Counted from the first letter of the stretch, positions 45,863-58,600 are shown. The stretch is DNA of 64,000 nt from Pyronema omphalodes (GCA_024516155.1 JAJJXM010000023.1:1-64000); one strand, 5' to 3'. A program made the numbers and translations. The notes: generated by a model from the sequence alone, not told the origin.

Positions 45863-46606
45863 GGGGTCATCACGATTCTGGCTGAAAGCTGGCTGAAAGC
45901 TGGCTGAAGAAATTAGCGCGTATTTCCAACAGGGGGTTTGACCAATAAAATGATGTGGTCTGCGTGAGGTCAGTTTTTAATCGTGAAGGGCAGCTGAAAG
46001 CGCTGCTGGCTGAAAGCTGGCTGAAGAAATTAGCCCAAGCAGCCAAGAGGCTGGCTTGTCTTGTGGACGACACGCGAAAAAATTTTACTCCACAAAGGTT
46101 TCTACAACGTGAGTGTGAAGTCCCTGAGTTCTTTGCGCAGGAATTGCTAAAATCGGAGGAGTTGCTGCTGTAAACCAATCTTCTTTATTCCCTTCAATCG
46201 CCACAACAAAGCCTGGTGCTTCGAGTGCAGCCGTGCAAGCACGCGCTTTCTAACAGACATCCTCGCCATAGTACATACTCCAGCTCGATGAAAGTCCGTA
46301 CTGTACGATGATCTAACTTAACGTACATGTCATGTCCTCCTGCACATTCCCTGTCTCGCGTGCTGTAGTATCCTTTATCTAACCTTATATAGCTAATTTT
46401 TCGTGAAACTAAAATCTTCAGCCGGCTGAAGAAAGTTTCAGCCGGAATTTTGGTCGTTGAAACTTTCTTCAGCCAGCTGAAGATTTTAGCCCCACGCTAA
46501 AACCACTAATGCAACCCGAAATAGCCGGCCAATTACAGCGAGAAAATTTTACGCTAAATTCTTCAGCCAGCTTTCAGCCAGCTTTCAGCCAGAATCGTGA
46601 TGACCC
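45863..46606. mobile_element. MITE-like non-autonomous DNA transposon (744 bp, TIRs, TTATTA flanks)
   Basis: The left end starts GGGGTCATCACGATTCTGG; the right end is its inverted copy, ending GATGACCC. The inverted repeats run about 55 bp with one mismatch apart from the first G. They contain three tandem GGCTGAAAGCT-type units. TTATTA flanks both sides (45857-45862 and 46607-46612), a plausible target duplication; a 3-bp TTA duplication as in PIF/Harbinger elements is also possible. Inside are further GGCTGAA(A/G) copies, a 32-bp-arm hairpin (46409-46489) and a 72-codon open frame (45955-46173) that is no recognisable transposase. No transposase domain is present, so it would move only in trans. 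Confidence 0.8.
46409..46489. repeat. Internal hairpin of the MITE-like element
   Basis: Arms 46409-46440 and 46458-46489 are inverted copies with one mismatch, separated by 17 nt. The left arm itself contains the perfect 16-bp palindrome CTTCAGCCGGCTGAAG. The arms use the same GGCTGAAG word as the terminal repeats. Confidence 0.9.
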
Positions 46607-47947
46607 TTATTATCTTTACTGCATGAGACATACCTAGCATTACCACCGTCCTATGGCAAAAGATGCTACCAAAGCACAGTCCACGACGCGGAATGAGGAC
46701 AACTTTTCCATGCTATGCTTCATGAATCTAGATGATTCTCTTTCTTTCCATTTGCTGTATGTTGGTATTGATAAGGGGAAGGCGATATGCTATGGCGACT
46801 AAAAATTGCTTTAAACATGATTTAAAGTCAAAAGTCGTACTTTGCAGGGCTTCAGCCCTGTCTTTTCTGAGGACCCTGTTTCAACCCCTTTCTGCCACAC
46901 TCAAGATATACAATTCCTACTGTTTCTATAGAGACATGAGATAGATATTCTTGACCTTAATAAAGGGTTGTAGTTTCAAGCTCATGGCCGGCGGTGTTGC
47001 AGATGCATTGTTTATCTCTGGATAGCTGTCGTTGATCTCTACATGCAGTTCATCTTGCGCCAGGACACCGCGATGCTCATTGACAGAATTCTGGTTGACC
47101 CGGGATCGGGGTCGATATTCCGGTTGCTGTGCGATCATAGATCAGTCTAGACAAAAGCACCAGGTACCTTATGCTTGCAGGATCCACAGTGGGGAAACAC
47201 AACAAACACCTGGATAACACCGACCTTCCCGTTCTTTCCCCATCCCCATGCTATATCAACTTTGTTATGAAAAGCTCACTGAAGCTTCTAATCCATCACT
47301 CGGGATACCGGATAGGATTCATGATGGTCGGTATAGAGTGACTCAAAGGTGAGTGACTTTTGTGAGTCCCTTTCCGTGCCGCTTTGAAACGATAAACGTT
47401 AGTGCTAGCCTTCGGAAGCTAAATAACGGTTGGCAAAAGCTTAACGGGACTTGCCGTGACTTCTTCTGAAGCTCTGAGATAATTTCCGCGGAGTCTGAAC
47501 CCGATTATGAACTCAACTGATGATGAGTACGTCCTCAAAAGCTTTTTTTACAAATAATTTGGCGTAAATGGTATCAAGTCAGTGACTCAGTGACTCAGTG
47601 AATGTTCATTGGGGTTCACCATCACGAAAATCGAAGCCTAGCTCCAAAAGTATGACTGGACTGAAAAATCAGAGAAAAAAACCGAAGAGATCATAGACCT
47701 ATCTTCATCCACTGCTAGAAATGAAGTTTTAATAATCGTCACACGTCTTTCCGTGACATGGCGCGGAATGATTAGAGTTTTACTCACTATCTTTCACTCG
47801 AGTCGCGCTGCCACCTTGTGGCGCTAGTGCGACGCCACCCGGCATCAGTCGCGTCTCAATCCCTAACAATTTACGCGTCTTAGTCGTGTCCACAACGCTC
47901 ACCCGTCCGCGCGCAATTCCATCACCAACTCCAAATTCCACAACGCA
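46607..47947. other. Intergenic and POL3 upstream region
   Basis: No gene seen. Short CAGTGACT direct repeats lie at about 47578-47601. An ACGCGT hexamer lies 70 bp upstream of the POL3 start. Confidence 0.6.
47873..47878. promoter_or_regulatory. Candidate MCB element (ACGCGT) upstream of POL3
   Basis: ACGCGT is the MluI cell-cycle box bound by MBF at G1/S genes in yeasts, and DNA polymerase genes are classic targets. The site is 70 bp before the ATG. The hexamer occurs several times by chance in 64 kb, so the support is its position, not its rarity. Confidence 0.4.
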
Positions 47948-50900
47948 ATGCCGGCCTCAACAGGAAAGCGATCCCTCGGTGCCGACAGTGCCTCCGGAGC
48001 GAAGAAACGTCGAGTCGAAGATGGCATCAAAAATGACCGACTTACGAAGCTTTCCCAGAGTGTTCCGAAAAGTAGCTTCGAGGAGGAATTGGATCAGATG
48101 TCACAGGATATTGATGTGAAGGGAAATAGCGATAGGGATCAGAAATGGGCCAGGCCAGATTTAGGAGATTGGAATCCAGAGAAAGACGATTTGCTGTTTC
48201 AGCAAATCGATGTCGAGGAGGGAAATTTAAATGGGAAAACAGCGATTAGGTTGTTTGGTGTTACTGAGGTGAGTTGCGCATGCTTTAAGTAAGAATAAAT
48301 CACAGTGATGCTGATAATGAAATAGGCTGGTCACTCGGTGCTACTACATGTTACGGACTTTTTGCATTACTTATATGTCGCTGCCCCGGTTGGATTTAAT
48401 CAGGAGCACACCACGCCATTCCGGGATTTCCTCGATGCAAAACTTTCCAGTGGACGCGAGAAGATGGTTGAAAAAGTCGAGATTTTCATGAGAGAGAACC
48501 TTTACTATTATAACGGCAACATCAAGTCGCCCTACTTGAAGATCTCAACCACGGACCCGAAACATATCCCTCGTCTACGAACCATGATTGAAAGAGGAGA
48601 GGCAAACTGGAAGGGGATGTGGCCCATTGGAGACTCGGGATGTATGACGTTTGATAGCATTCAATACGTTATGCGCTTCATGGTTGATACTGGTGTTTCG
48701 GGTATGAGTTGGGTTGAGGCACCAGCTGGAACTTATAGCATCTTGCCGAAGAATACTTCGGTATCGAATTGTCAGATCGAGGCCTCTATCAGCTACAAAG
48801 ACCTTATTGCTCATGGAACTGATGGGGAGTTTGCGAAGATGGCACCGCTGCGGATTCTGTCTTTCGATATCGAGTGTGCTGGAAGAAAAGGAATTTTCCC
48901 GGAGGCCAACCACGACCCGGTTATTCAAATTGCCAATGTTGTTACAAGATATGGAGAGGACAAGCCGTTCGTACGGAATGTTTTCTGTCTGGACAACTGT
49001 GCGTTGATCGTCAATACCCAGCTCTTCGAATATCAAGACGAAAAGGAGATGTTGATAGGCTGGAAGAACTTCCTTCAGGAGGTTGATCCGGATGTCATCA
49101 TCGGATACAACACGGCGAACTTCGATATGCCCTATCTTCTCGACCGTGCTAAACACCTTGGGGCTGGAGAATTCCCCTTCTGGACAAGATTGGTCAATAT
49201 GAAGACGGAGGCGAAGGATACCAACTTCTCCAGTAAGCAGATGGGAAACAGAGACACCAAAGCTACCAACACCAATGGAAGATTGCAAATCGATATGTTG
49301 CAGGTTATCCAGCGTGATCACCAGTTAAGATCCTACACTCTAAACTCCGTCTCGGCACACTTCCTGGGCGAGCAAAAGGAAGACGTCCATCACAGTATGA
49401 TTACCGAGCTATTCAATGGAACACCAGAATCCCGTCGTCGTCTGGCGGTGTATTGTTTGAAGGACGCATACCTCCCTCAACGTTTGTTGGACAAATTGAT
49501 GTGCTTGGTCAACTATACTGAGATGGCCCGTGTCACTGGAGTCCCCTTCAACTACCTTCTGTCTCGTGGACAGCAGATCAAGTTCTTGTCTCAAATCTTC
49601 CGTAAAGCCTTGGAAGAAGGACTCGTTATCCCTAACTTGAAATCCGAGGCATCCGATGACCAGTATGAAGGAGCTACTGTCATTGAGCCTACGAGAGGAT
49701 ACTACGACGTCCCTATTGCCACTCTCGATTTCGCCTCCTTGTACCCCAGTATCATGCAAGCTCACAACTTATGCTACACCACGTTGCTGAGAAAGGAAAC
49801 CGCACAGAGACTTAATCTCAAAGAAGGCGACGATTATACTATTACTCCCAATGGAGACTGGTTCGTCAAAGCCAACCGACGTAAGGGAATGGTGCCTCTT
49901 ATTCTGGAGGGGTTGCTCGGGGCTCGTAAGCGTGCCAAGAACGATCTCAAGAACGAAACGGATCCCTTCAAGAAGGCTGTATTGAACGGACGACAGCTTG
50001 CGCTTAAAATTTCCGCTAACTCGGTCTATGGTATCACCGGAGCCACAGTTGGAAAATTGCCTTGTTTGCCAATTGCTTCTTCGGTTACTTCTTTTGGTAG
50101 AGAGATGATTATGAAAACCAGAGAGGAGGTGGAGAAGCATTATACCATCGCCAACGGATATGATTATGATGCGCAGGTTATTTATGGAGATACCGATTCT
50201 GTTATGGTTAAATTCGGACCCAAGGATTTGGCTACTGCCATGAAATTGGGTGAAGAGGCCGCAAACCTCGTGTCCTCGAAATTCATCAACCCTATTAAGT
50301 TGGAGTTCGAGAAGGTCTACTTCCCTTACCTTTTGATCAACAAAAAGCGATATGCCGGACTCTACTGGACCAGAACGGATAAATATGACAAGATGGACGC
50401 CAAGGGTATCGAAACTGTCCGCCGTGACAACTGCCGTTTAGTTCAAGTCTGCATCGAAACCGTGTTGAAGAAGCTTTTGATTGACCGGGATGTTGATGGT
50501 GCTCAAACGTATGCCTCCTCCTTGATATCCTATCACCTTCCGCTAACATAAAAACAGCTATGTCAAAAACCTCATCTCCGACCTCCTCCAAAACCGCATC
50601 GATATGTCACAACTCGTCATCACCAAAGCCCTCTCAAAAGTCGACTATGCTTCAAAACAAGCACATACCGAACTAGTAGAACGCATGAAGAAGCGTGATG
50701 CCGGTTCTGCCCCAACCCTCGGAGACCGTGTTGCATACGTCATTGTGAAAGGAGCTGCAAATGCTAAGAACTACGAGAAATCCGAAGACCCTCTCTACGT
50801 TCTTGAGCACTCGGTTCCTATCGATACTAAATACTATCTCGACAACCAACTTTCTAAGCCCCTGGGTCGTATTTTCGAACCTATTGTTGGAGAGAAGAAA

Positions 50901-51296
50901 GCCCAGCAGTTGTTGACGGGAGATCATACTCGTATCATTACTGTTTCTGCACCAAGTGTTGGAGGATTAATGAAGTTTGCAAAGAAAACTCAGACTTGTA
51001 TGGGTTGCAAAACTCCTTTGAATAAGAAAGGACAAACTGAGGGTGCGGTCTGTGAGAACTGTCGTCCAAGATTCGGAGAGTTGTATCAGAAGAGCTTGAC
51101 CAAGGTTAATGAGATGCAGGTTAGGTTTGGACGCTTGTGGACTCAGTGTCAGAGATGTCAGGGGGCTATTCATTGTGAGGTTATTTGCTCGAATAAGGAT
51201 TGTCCTATCTTTTATATGAGGATGAAGGCAAGGAAGGATTTGCAGGAGAGGGAGAAGGAGTTGAAGAGGTTTGATGTGGGAGAGTTAGCTTGGTAG
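47948..51296 (+). CDS. POL3: DNA polymerase delta catalytic subunit
   Basis: Model: join(47948..48268, 48326..50508, 50558..51296), 1080 aa, as expected. A basic N-terminus (KKRRVEDG) precedes the B-family core. Proofreading Exo I is DIECAG (about residue 288) and Exo II is [10 protein letters not shown] (about 368). Polymerase motif A is [10 protein letters not shown] (about 577), motif B is KISANSVYG (about 668) and motif C is YGDTDSVMV (about 727). The C-terminus has CysA (CMGC...CENC) and the CysB [4Fe-4S] motif (CQRC...CSNKDC) that binds the B subunit. All catalytic residues are present. It replicates the lagging strand and serves repair. The 57-nt and 49-nt introns have GTGAGT and GTATGC donors. 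The second splits a Thr codon before [10 protein letters not shown]. Confidence 0.97.
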
Positions 51297-52537
51297 GTGG
51301 TATGGAATATGGGATTGAGAAACAGGATGAAGGAGATGTATATTATAATATTTAAGGATATGTGGGGGTGTGGCGCGTGATGGTAATGATATCGAAAAGG
51401 GACTTGCATAGGAAAAATTAAATTATCAATGAAATCTTAATTTTCTTACGGAAAACACTTCTTTCAAATGGTCAACTTATACAACCGCGTGATAGGCATC
51501 TGAATACCAAGTATAATTGCTTGATCTCAGCCTTACCCACTCCATTTTAACCTTCCCAAAGACTCAAAAAACTTGATTTGATTTGATTTTTGATTTAATC
51601 ATACTCCGACCGAGGCCTAAAAGGCCTATGCAGGACGCTAAGAAACCCCCAAAATTCCTATCCCCGTGACCAAAGTCACAAAACGAGGTCCCCTATCTCC
51701 TACACGCACACAAACTCAAAAAAACTTGCACAATAACATCCATCAATCCGTGAAGCAGCGTGATAAATCATGCCAAACCCCCCTTGCGAGCATTAAATCT
51801 CTTCATAAGTTGAACCTCTGATATATATTTCTCAGTTCCGACAAATTTCGAATCCATGGTAAAGATCTTTCGTAATTTTCGGTATTGTAATAATAAAATA
51901 ATCTCAATTATTACTACTACTACTACAAAAAAATACTCAACAATTATCATATTATCTAGAAAAGAATAATACATACCTATCTTGAAATCCTCTATAGAGC
52001 TCACTTGCTTATTGCTTGCTGAAATTTCATCCAGGACTTGGAAGTCTTATAAACCCCCCTATATATACGTATGTACATATGTACTTTACCTCTCTGGTTC
52101 AAGCATTTTCTAATAAACTATAACGCTATAATGCTATAAGGATTTGGGATCTGGGGGTAGGAAAGTTATGTGTAGTTTAGATAAGTTATTATATACACTC
52201 CCACTACTCCGTTTCTAAAATTAATTAATATTTTACCCATCGCTTACCTCCAGGAATTTTCTATGTTGAGACAATGGATATTCAGGCTTCAATTAATACA
52301 GCGGTATTTACTGTAATATTTATTTCATTCCTCAGGGGTTTGGCTTCTATAGGGCCATTTGGTGTTTGAATTTTGAAGTGGGTTTGAATCCTTATTGATT
52401 AAAACTTAAGCCATGTAATACCTTTTAATGCAGCTTGAAGTTGGTGTTTGGTTATTCTGTAGATGAGCGGGATGATTATGCATGGTGGTATAATTAATAA
52501 TAGTAGTTAATTTTAAAAATTAAATAATAAACAACAT
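51297..52537. other. Intergenic, no gene seen
   Basis: The AT-rich region between POL3 and the tRNA has short AAT/TACT repeats (about 51880-51930). No coding sequence or further RNA gene is recognised. Confidence 0.6.
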
Positions 52538-52611
52538 GCTCTGGTTAGCTCAGGGGTTAGAGCGGTCGATTGCAGATCGACAGGTCCCTCGTTCAAATCG
52601 GGGTCAGAGCT
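52538..52611 (+). tRNA. tRNA-Cys (GCA), intronless
   Basis: The acceptor stem GCTCTGG pairs with TCAGAGC and one G-T. The D-arm has TTAGCTCAGGGG (A box). The anticodon stem GTCGA/TCGAC encloses the loop TTGCAGA with anticodon GCA. The T-arm CCTCG-TTCAAAT-CGGGG holds the B box. The discriminator is T (U73), as expected for Cys. A TTTT run follows at about 52616, suitable for Pol III termination. Confidence 0.95.
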
Positions 52612-52867
52612 TCTCTTTTGCTTCTGGGAATCATTTTTTATTGGCCTGAATGTTGATTTTTCTTTGTCTAGATGTTGGTGTGGAGTTTATATTGGGAAAA
52701 CTGCAGAGAGACTACGTCACCCAGCTTCCCGGCGAGCGGGATAAATCACTGAGGCTTTCACGGTGATTTCTTCAGGAATGGTATTTATTGCTAGTTACAA
52801 GATGGTATAATGATTCAAAGTAAACGCCCCGGATGCCAATTCGTGTCGTGAAGGATGGTTGCTACGC

Positions 52868-53743
52868 CTAATTTCCAGTAAGGAAAAGACGATCACCAAT
52901 ATCGCCGAGACTATAGTCATTAGTAATACGCACGTGCGTAAGTATGGGGGAACCTTACCCTGGCACAATCATTCCTCCACCTTCTCCACCGAGGGTCTGC
53001 ATCAACAGCCCCGACCATGATCTTGACCTCGGTATTATTATCACTACTTGCGTCTGCAGCATGTTTGATACCCTCTTTACTTCCAAGGATACTAATCACC
53101 AGAATCTACGAGAAACCACCATAACACATCAGTAATTACCCCTCATAACGTAACGTAGCACATTAAGCACACCCCACCTTTTTGACTCCCCATTCTGTCA
53201 GTGTGTTGATCGCGGCGGCGGCAGTTCGTCCGGTTGCAATCACGGGGTCAACCACAATCGCAAGATCGTATGGGCATGCTCCGTTTCCAGGAAGGTTGTT
53301 GTAGTACTCCACAGGTTCACCTGACATCTTATCACGGAAAAGACCGAGGTGATATACGGGTACGGATTCGGGGAGGAGGGTTTGGAAGGCTATTTCGTAG
53401 TCTTATCAGCATTTGCAATGGGAAACGGTGTGGGATGTAGCGAACCATCTACCATCGCGATTCCACTGCGGAGAATGGGTACCAATACTATCCTGCTGGT
53501 AATCTTTGTAACACCGTATTCGACATTGAGAGGAGTAACATCTTTGCTGGTGATTGTTGTTTTTCCTTCAAGGGCTTTTCCTAATGCTTCACAGGCGAGG
53601 AGAAGGGAAATCTCGTGGACGAGTGTTTTGGTTTCTTTGGATGTGGTGCTGGCAGAACGAAGCTGTGAGAGCTTGGCTTGAAGACAAGGGTGACTGGAGA
53701 CCGTGACGTTTGGGTGCTCGAGGACGTTGGCGGACAGACTCAT
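52868..53743 (-). pseudogene. FUR1: Uracil phosphoribosyltransferase (UPRT) with a 1-nt frameshift in exon 3
   Basis: Exons: complement(52868..52910, 52959..53105, 53178..53389, 53446..53743). The enzyme makes UMP from uracil and PRPP in pyrimidine salvage. Recognisable parts are VPILRSGIAMVDAFQTLLPE, the PRPP loop VVDPVIATGRTAAAAI, ILVISILGSKEGI, VKIMVGAVDA and GMIVPGLGDIGDRLF. All introns have good signals and conserved joins. Within exon 3, VKIMVGAVDA and GMIVPG lie in different frames. One extra base is present between 52979 and 53003, and no intron fits there. Coding length is 3n+1. Either the gene is recently broken or the assembly has an indel. Because every other position is conserved, I favour an error or a very recent lesion. 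The start is MSLSANVLEHP; an upstream in-frame ATG at 53872 is less likely. Confidence 0.85.
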
Positions 53744-54390
53744 GATGATGGATTTGATGGATAAAGATGGATTGAATGTGGAGAAGGAAGAGTTCTGAGG
53801 GGTGTTGTATTCTTGATATGGTGTTTTCAGAGTGGCTGACAGCTCAACTGCATGCACAATGGTTGATATCAATCACAGCTCACGGGACCTATGATCCGTC
53901 TGGGGGAGCTACGAAGCTACCGTAGCTGCAGCTGAACTAAAAGCTGTGCTGTCTACATATGTATTGAGCTGATACAAAGATAGAGCTTCCAATTGAGACA
54001 CAGCTTACTTAGAGCAGATACACAACCGGCCCGTGGCGACCCAACCCCGGATGACCAACCGCCCTGCGGCGTGCCGAAGGCGGGGAAGTCTAATCCTAGA
54101 TTAGGCCCTGTTTCCTTATCGGCTGTCCCTTCCGGGCAAGTCTAGGCGTGTGGAAACCGTTACACTAGTACTTAAACGGTTAGGAAAACGTGCACCGTCC
54201 GCTGTTAAACATCCAAGCGAGCTGGAGCTCACGAGCTGTTGTTTGAATGATCTCAAGCTAGAAGATGGTTACCATGGCTTCGAGAGTCAATGTGGCTGTA
54301 GAGAGTGATCATGTGAGATGTAAACGTGCATTCAAACACTTTAAGCCACGAACCACATCGAGATCTAGAAGAGGACTCAGGTACCCGCGT
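53744..54390. other. Intergenic, no gene seen
   Basis: This holds the FUR1 promoter and a GC-richer block at about 54025-54130. Nothing recognisable is coded. Confidence 0.6.
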
Positions 54391-55613
54391 TTACGGAGCA
54401 GGAACGCCGTTGAGAATCATAACTGCTTTGAGTTGACCGGCATCATTTGTGTTCTTAGCCATTGCTAATGCTGGCGCAAGGACGGAATCCTCATATAGAA
54501 TCCGCAGAGCTCTAGACTAGAAAGTTCAATCCATTAACATATACAGAATATTATTCTCTAAGCAAAAATTCACTTACGTGCCAAAGTAAATGGCTTTCCA
54601 TCGGCCTCCCCCGACTGTATCATTTTCTCAATTAACTCCAAATCCACCAGCGCGTTCTCGGGTGACTGCTTTTCATCAATCTTGCCCGCCAAAATGCCAT
54701 CTGCAAAGGCCACAATTTCTTCCTTTACGCCATTACCATACTCATTATGTTCAATAACCCTATCCTGCTCCCCATTCTTCTTCACAGTGACCTTCCCGCC
54801 TCCCTCCACCTTAACCACACCCCCATCGCAAGCCACAATGAACTCAAACTCTCGCCTTGAGCTTCCAAAGCTCACGCAGAAAGTGCCCACAACTCCGGTC
54901 TCTGTCTTCAAAATTGCATTAACGGTGTCCACCGGTGGTAAATACTCTCTTGTCAACGCCGTGACCGCCGATACCGTCTTGATTTCCTCTCCCAGCATCA
55001 ATCTCAACCCCGCTGTGAAGTGAACTCCTCCATCCAACAAAAATCCACCCTGATGTGTGGGCTCCTTCCTCCAAGCTGTCTCAAGGTACTTGTTAACCCC
55101 TTGTTCCACCAGCGTCTCCATCCTTACCGAGAAACCAAGAACCTTTCCAAGGCCTTTCACCTCTTCCCTGGCCGTCTCCCACCACTTCTGGTACCGGTAG
55201 TTTTCCGCCACTCCCCAGATACCCCCTTCAGGGCCCAAACTTAGTGAATGATAAGTTTTCAATAGATGCATTGCCTCATCCAATGATGGAGCAATTGGCT
55301 TCTCACTTAACACATGCTTTTTGTGCCGCAAACAATTTTCGATAACCCGGGGTTGCGCAGGAATGGGTAGACAAATGATGACAGCTTTGATATCGTCACG
55401 GCCTAAAAGCTCGAGGAGTGTTTCGTCGGAGTAGACATCGATAGAGTAGGGGACCTTTTGGGCGAGATTTTTTGCAGAGACAAGAGTGCGGGAGTGAATG
55501 GCGAGAAGTTTGAAGCGCGCCTGGATCTCGGGGGAGAGGAGAGCGGGGAGGTGTTGTTGTTGGGCAAAGATACCGGTGCCGAGAAGGGCGATACCGATGG
55601 GTTCAGAGGACAT
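54391..55613 (-). CDS. Gfo/Idh/MocA-family NAD(P)-dependent oxidoreductase
   Basis: Model: complement(join(54391..54509, 54578..55613)), 384 aa. The start MSSEPIGIALLGTGIFAQQ gives the Rossmann GxGxxA-like nucleotide-binding loop at once. HVLSEKPIAPSLDEAM is the conserved EKP motif with the catalytic-site Lys. The substrate domain includes GGFLLDGGVHFTAGLRLMLG. Members oxidise or reduce sugars, polyols or dihydrodiols. The substrate cannot be told from sequence. A GTAAGT donor at 54577 truncates the apparent stop. Joining to acceptor AG at 54510-54511 adds 39 residues (LRILYEDSVLAPALAMAKNT...). Without it the protein is 347 aa. The acceptor is one of two neighbouring AGs and is less certain. 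Confidence 0.85.
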
Positions 55614-58600
55614 GATAATGGTATGTAATTAAAGCCGAAGATGCACAGTGAGAAGGAACGGAGAGGGGAGAAGGAGGGGAGGTAGCTGACCAGTATTCAT
55701 GTTCATGGAACTGGTGGGGGACGCGATAAAGACGTCATTGCAGGGATTGACCGAGCCGTTGGTGTAGTATTCGGCGTGAAGGCCGGAACACGTGAAAGGA
55801 AGGTAATTGTTAGAATGGCATATCATTCTGTTGCACTAATGTAGATAAAGTGTTGTTTTCTGTGTCATAGGTATTCGCAAGGATTGATATGATAACCTTT
55901 TGAGCAAATCATGATTGATTGTCATGTTCCAAATTTCAATTTGATAGGTGAGGTGGAGGACGAGTTCCAGGAGCTTGCTGGGAGTTAAGAGGCGCAACAT
56001 AGCGAGCGACTTCGCCGGCATTTCATATTTTTTGCCGTGTGCCTGTACATAGTTTGCGTACTAATTAGCTTTATCATATGCTTGTTCTGCGTTCCTCGTT
56101 CCACCGACACCCACCCCTCTCTTCTTCACTCCACCATTACCTCCACTTCCATATTCTTAGACTCTTCGCCATGGTCCGCTTTGCACTCTTTCAGGCTTAT
56201 TCACCGCTGATATTTAAACCAGATCTCAGAGTACACACTGTATGATCTCGTTAGCTAATTATGCTGCAGTACATGTGTGCTACGCGACTTTGTCGAGCGA
56301 GACTTCGTGATTCTTTACTTGCCTGGACACGGGTGGGTTCTGCCCTAATAACCATTGCTTCTTGGGAACGCGGGCCGAATTTCCCACAGATTCGCACAGA
56401 TCTCCGGAAGCATATCGTTGCAATGCGCGACATAGTACCCCTGGAGTCACCAGCTGCAGCATCCATCTCAAGCACTCGTGCCACAATCTCTCCTGCCTGT
56501 ACGTTCAACACTGTCCCGGGATATCGCTGCTCACATACATACACGTTTTATAGTGCTAACTGCCTAGTTCATTGACGAAAGTTCATTTAACTTTGAAGAT
56601 AAAAGCTGTATTGAGAACCACGGAATTGACGGCGGTCGGATGCAATTGCCCAGGATCTAGGGTTCAATATTCTCAACATAAATATGCAAGCTAAATGAGA
56701 TGAGTATTTTTAACAGCGGGAACAAATACTATGTTTACAGGGCTCGGTCTTTCCCGGAAACTTTGGTGGTGTAAGGTGTTGCTTTGGGATATCGATATTG
56801 GTAACGCTGTGCTAGGGGATGAAACTGACCACTCAATTCGAAGCAGGACGTCGTCAGCAACTTCAGACATACGCGCTGTAAAGCAATAAGCTTTTTATCC
56901 CACACGTACATCATCGGAAAAAGTACAACGAAGTCATCTGGCAGATCTTCGAAAAGTGGACAGAGGGTTGACTCTACTAACTTGTCGAGTGAGACTGTGT
57001 GCATATGTATGCACATGATCGCGAGGTACTTATTTAAGTTAATAATTCTGTTGCGTTCACGAATAACCAGATACAAGAGATATAAACAATAGCTTGATGC
57101 GAGTGCCGAACTTCACATAGAGGTTGGATCTACCCTCACATTCAAATCAACAATAACGGTAACTCTATTTGAAAATCTTGGCTGTAGGCACTTGTCACTC
57201 AAAGATCCACAGCACCCGTCGTAACGGCCCGAGCATCGGCACTGTGTGGAGAAGCACCTGAATCCCCTGGCGATGATCCAGGCCGAACCCTTCCCCGGAG
57301 CCGGAGATTATCGCTTGCAAACGGGCCGCCAGGAGAGTTTTTGGCGAAATCAAAGGTCCGTTCGACGTATGGTCAGGACTCACGGATACTAGTTCATGCC
57401 CACCGGTCACCCTAGGACACGCCGCGGACCCTACGGTACAGACCGTGCCGTCGTAATCCGAGCACTCTCATATTCCGGTGGCTACAGCCTTTATGCAGGT
57501 ACGCAATCTTCGATGTTGGCCTTCTAGTGTATTACCACTGAATCGCACTTGCATCCGGTTGTGTTTTATGGTGGCACGAGTGTGCACCTGACGAGTATCC
57601 ATCCAGTCTGCCATCATTTATCAATCGCTCGAAGAAGCCGACCACGTCTGCCGCTTCCACCTCCGGCCGCTAGGAGTTAGTTAGGCTAAGGCCAGCTTCG
57701 AAACGCCCCAACAGGGCCAACGCCTCCTTCAATACACTAACAAACCTTAAGCCCACGTGTCGGTGAGTGTTTTTCGAGTGACTGATGGTGTCCTCATGCA
57801 GTTTTTACACTTCCAGAGTTGGCAGAACAAACCGACCCAGGTGAAATGGCACAGACCGCTCGGCCCGCTTTCGACTCGTGGGACTGGACTACTGTACTGA
57901 TACACGGATCGTTTTTGTTTTGTGGGGTGCACCCTTGGAAACAAAAGGTGCGCAGAGGAAACCCAAGCCCCAACAAGCACATCGACCCATTAAACCTTAG
58001 GTTAGATTCCGCAGCTGGAATAACCGCTGTGGTTTTAATGCCCTGGTTTGCTCTAAGTTCTAGAATATGGAAAACATCCAAAAATATCCGACTGCGAGCT
58101 TCTGGATTCAATGATTCGGTGTTCTCCGGTGGTGGTGATTCTTTACCAATCTTCACCAAGATACTTGGCAGAAAGGCAGAAAGGGGGCATGGAAAGGTAT
58201 CGCTCTACGGTTCATGGTACCCGATTGCTCTGTATGTATAACTATTGATGGAGCATCGGAAGATCTCGGAGATGCTCCGGAGTATGAGGCCTTTGATCCT
58301 TTGGAGCCGTGGATCAACTCTCGGAAAGCATTGATCTTAAGCGTCAGCAAGTGCGTGGTGGGTGTGATACGGGCTGCAGAGTTTTCGCCTGTACCCGTTA
58401 AACCGCGTGCAGGACCGATCTGTTTGGGTTTATCACCTTCCGAAATCTGCTCACGTTTCTTGATTACGTTTTATCAAGGAAAAGACTTCGAAAACCAGTA
58501 TTATTAAATATGGTAATAGCTGTATTCATTCATCCCAGGGCATTTCAACACAAAATCAAATGTAAGCGACTCTTTCTCTCTGTCTCGCTCATCCACCAAA

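Noticed and set aside
45460..45873. Minus-strand open frame of up to 137 codons
   Set aside because: Its only starts lie inside the terminal repeat of the MITE-like element and nothing in it is recognised.
54025..54130. GC-richer block as possible rDNA fragment
   Set aside because: No conserved rRNA core sequence could be recognised.
57794..58507. Overlapping open frames on both strands
   Set aside because: No recognisable motif, no splice-supported extension and no clear strand preference; coding status cannot be supported.
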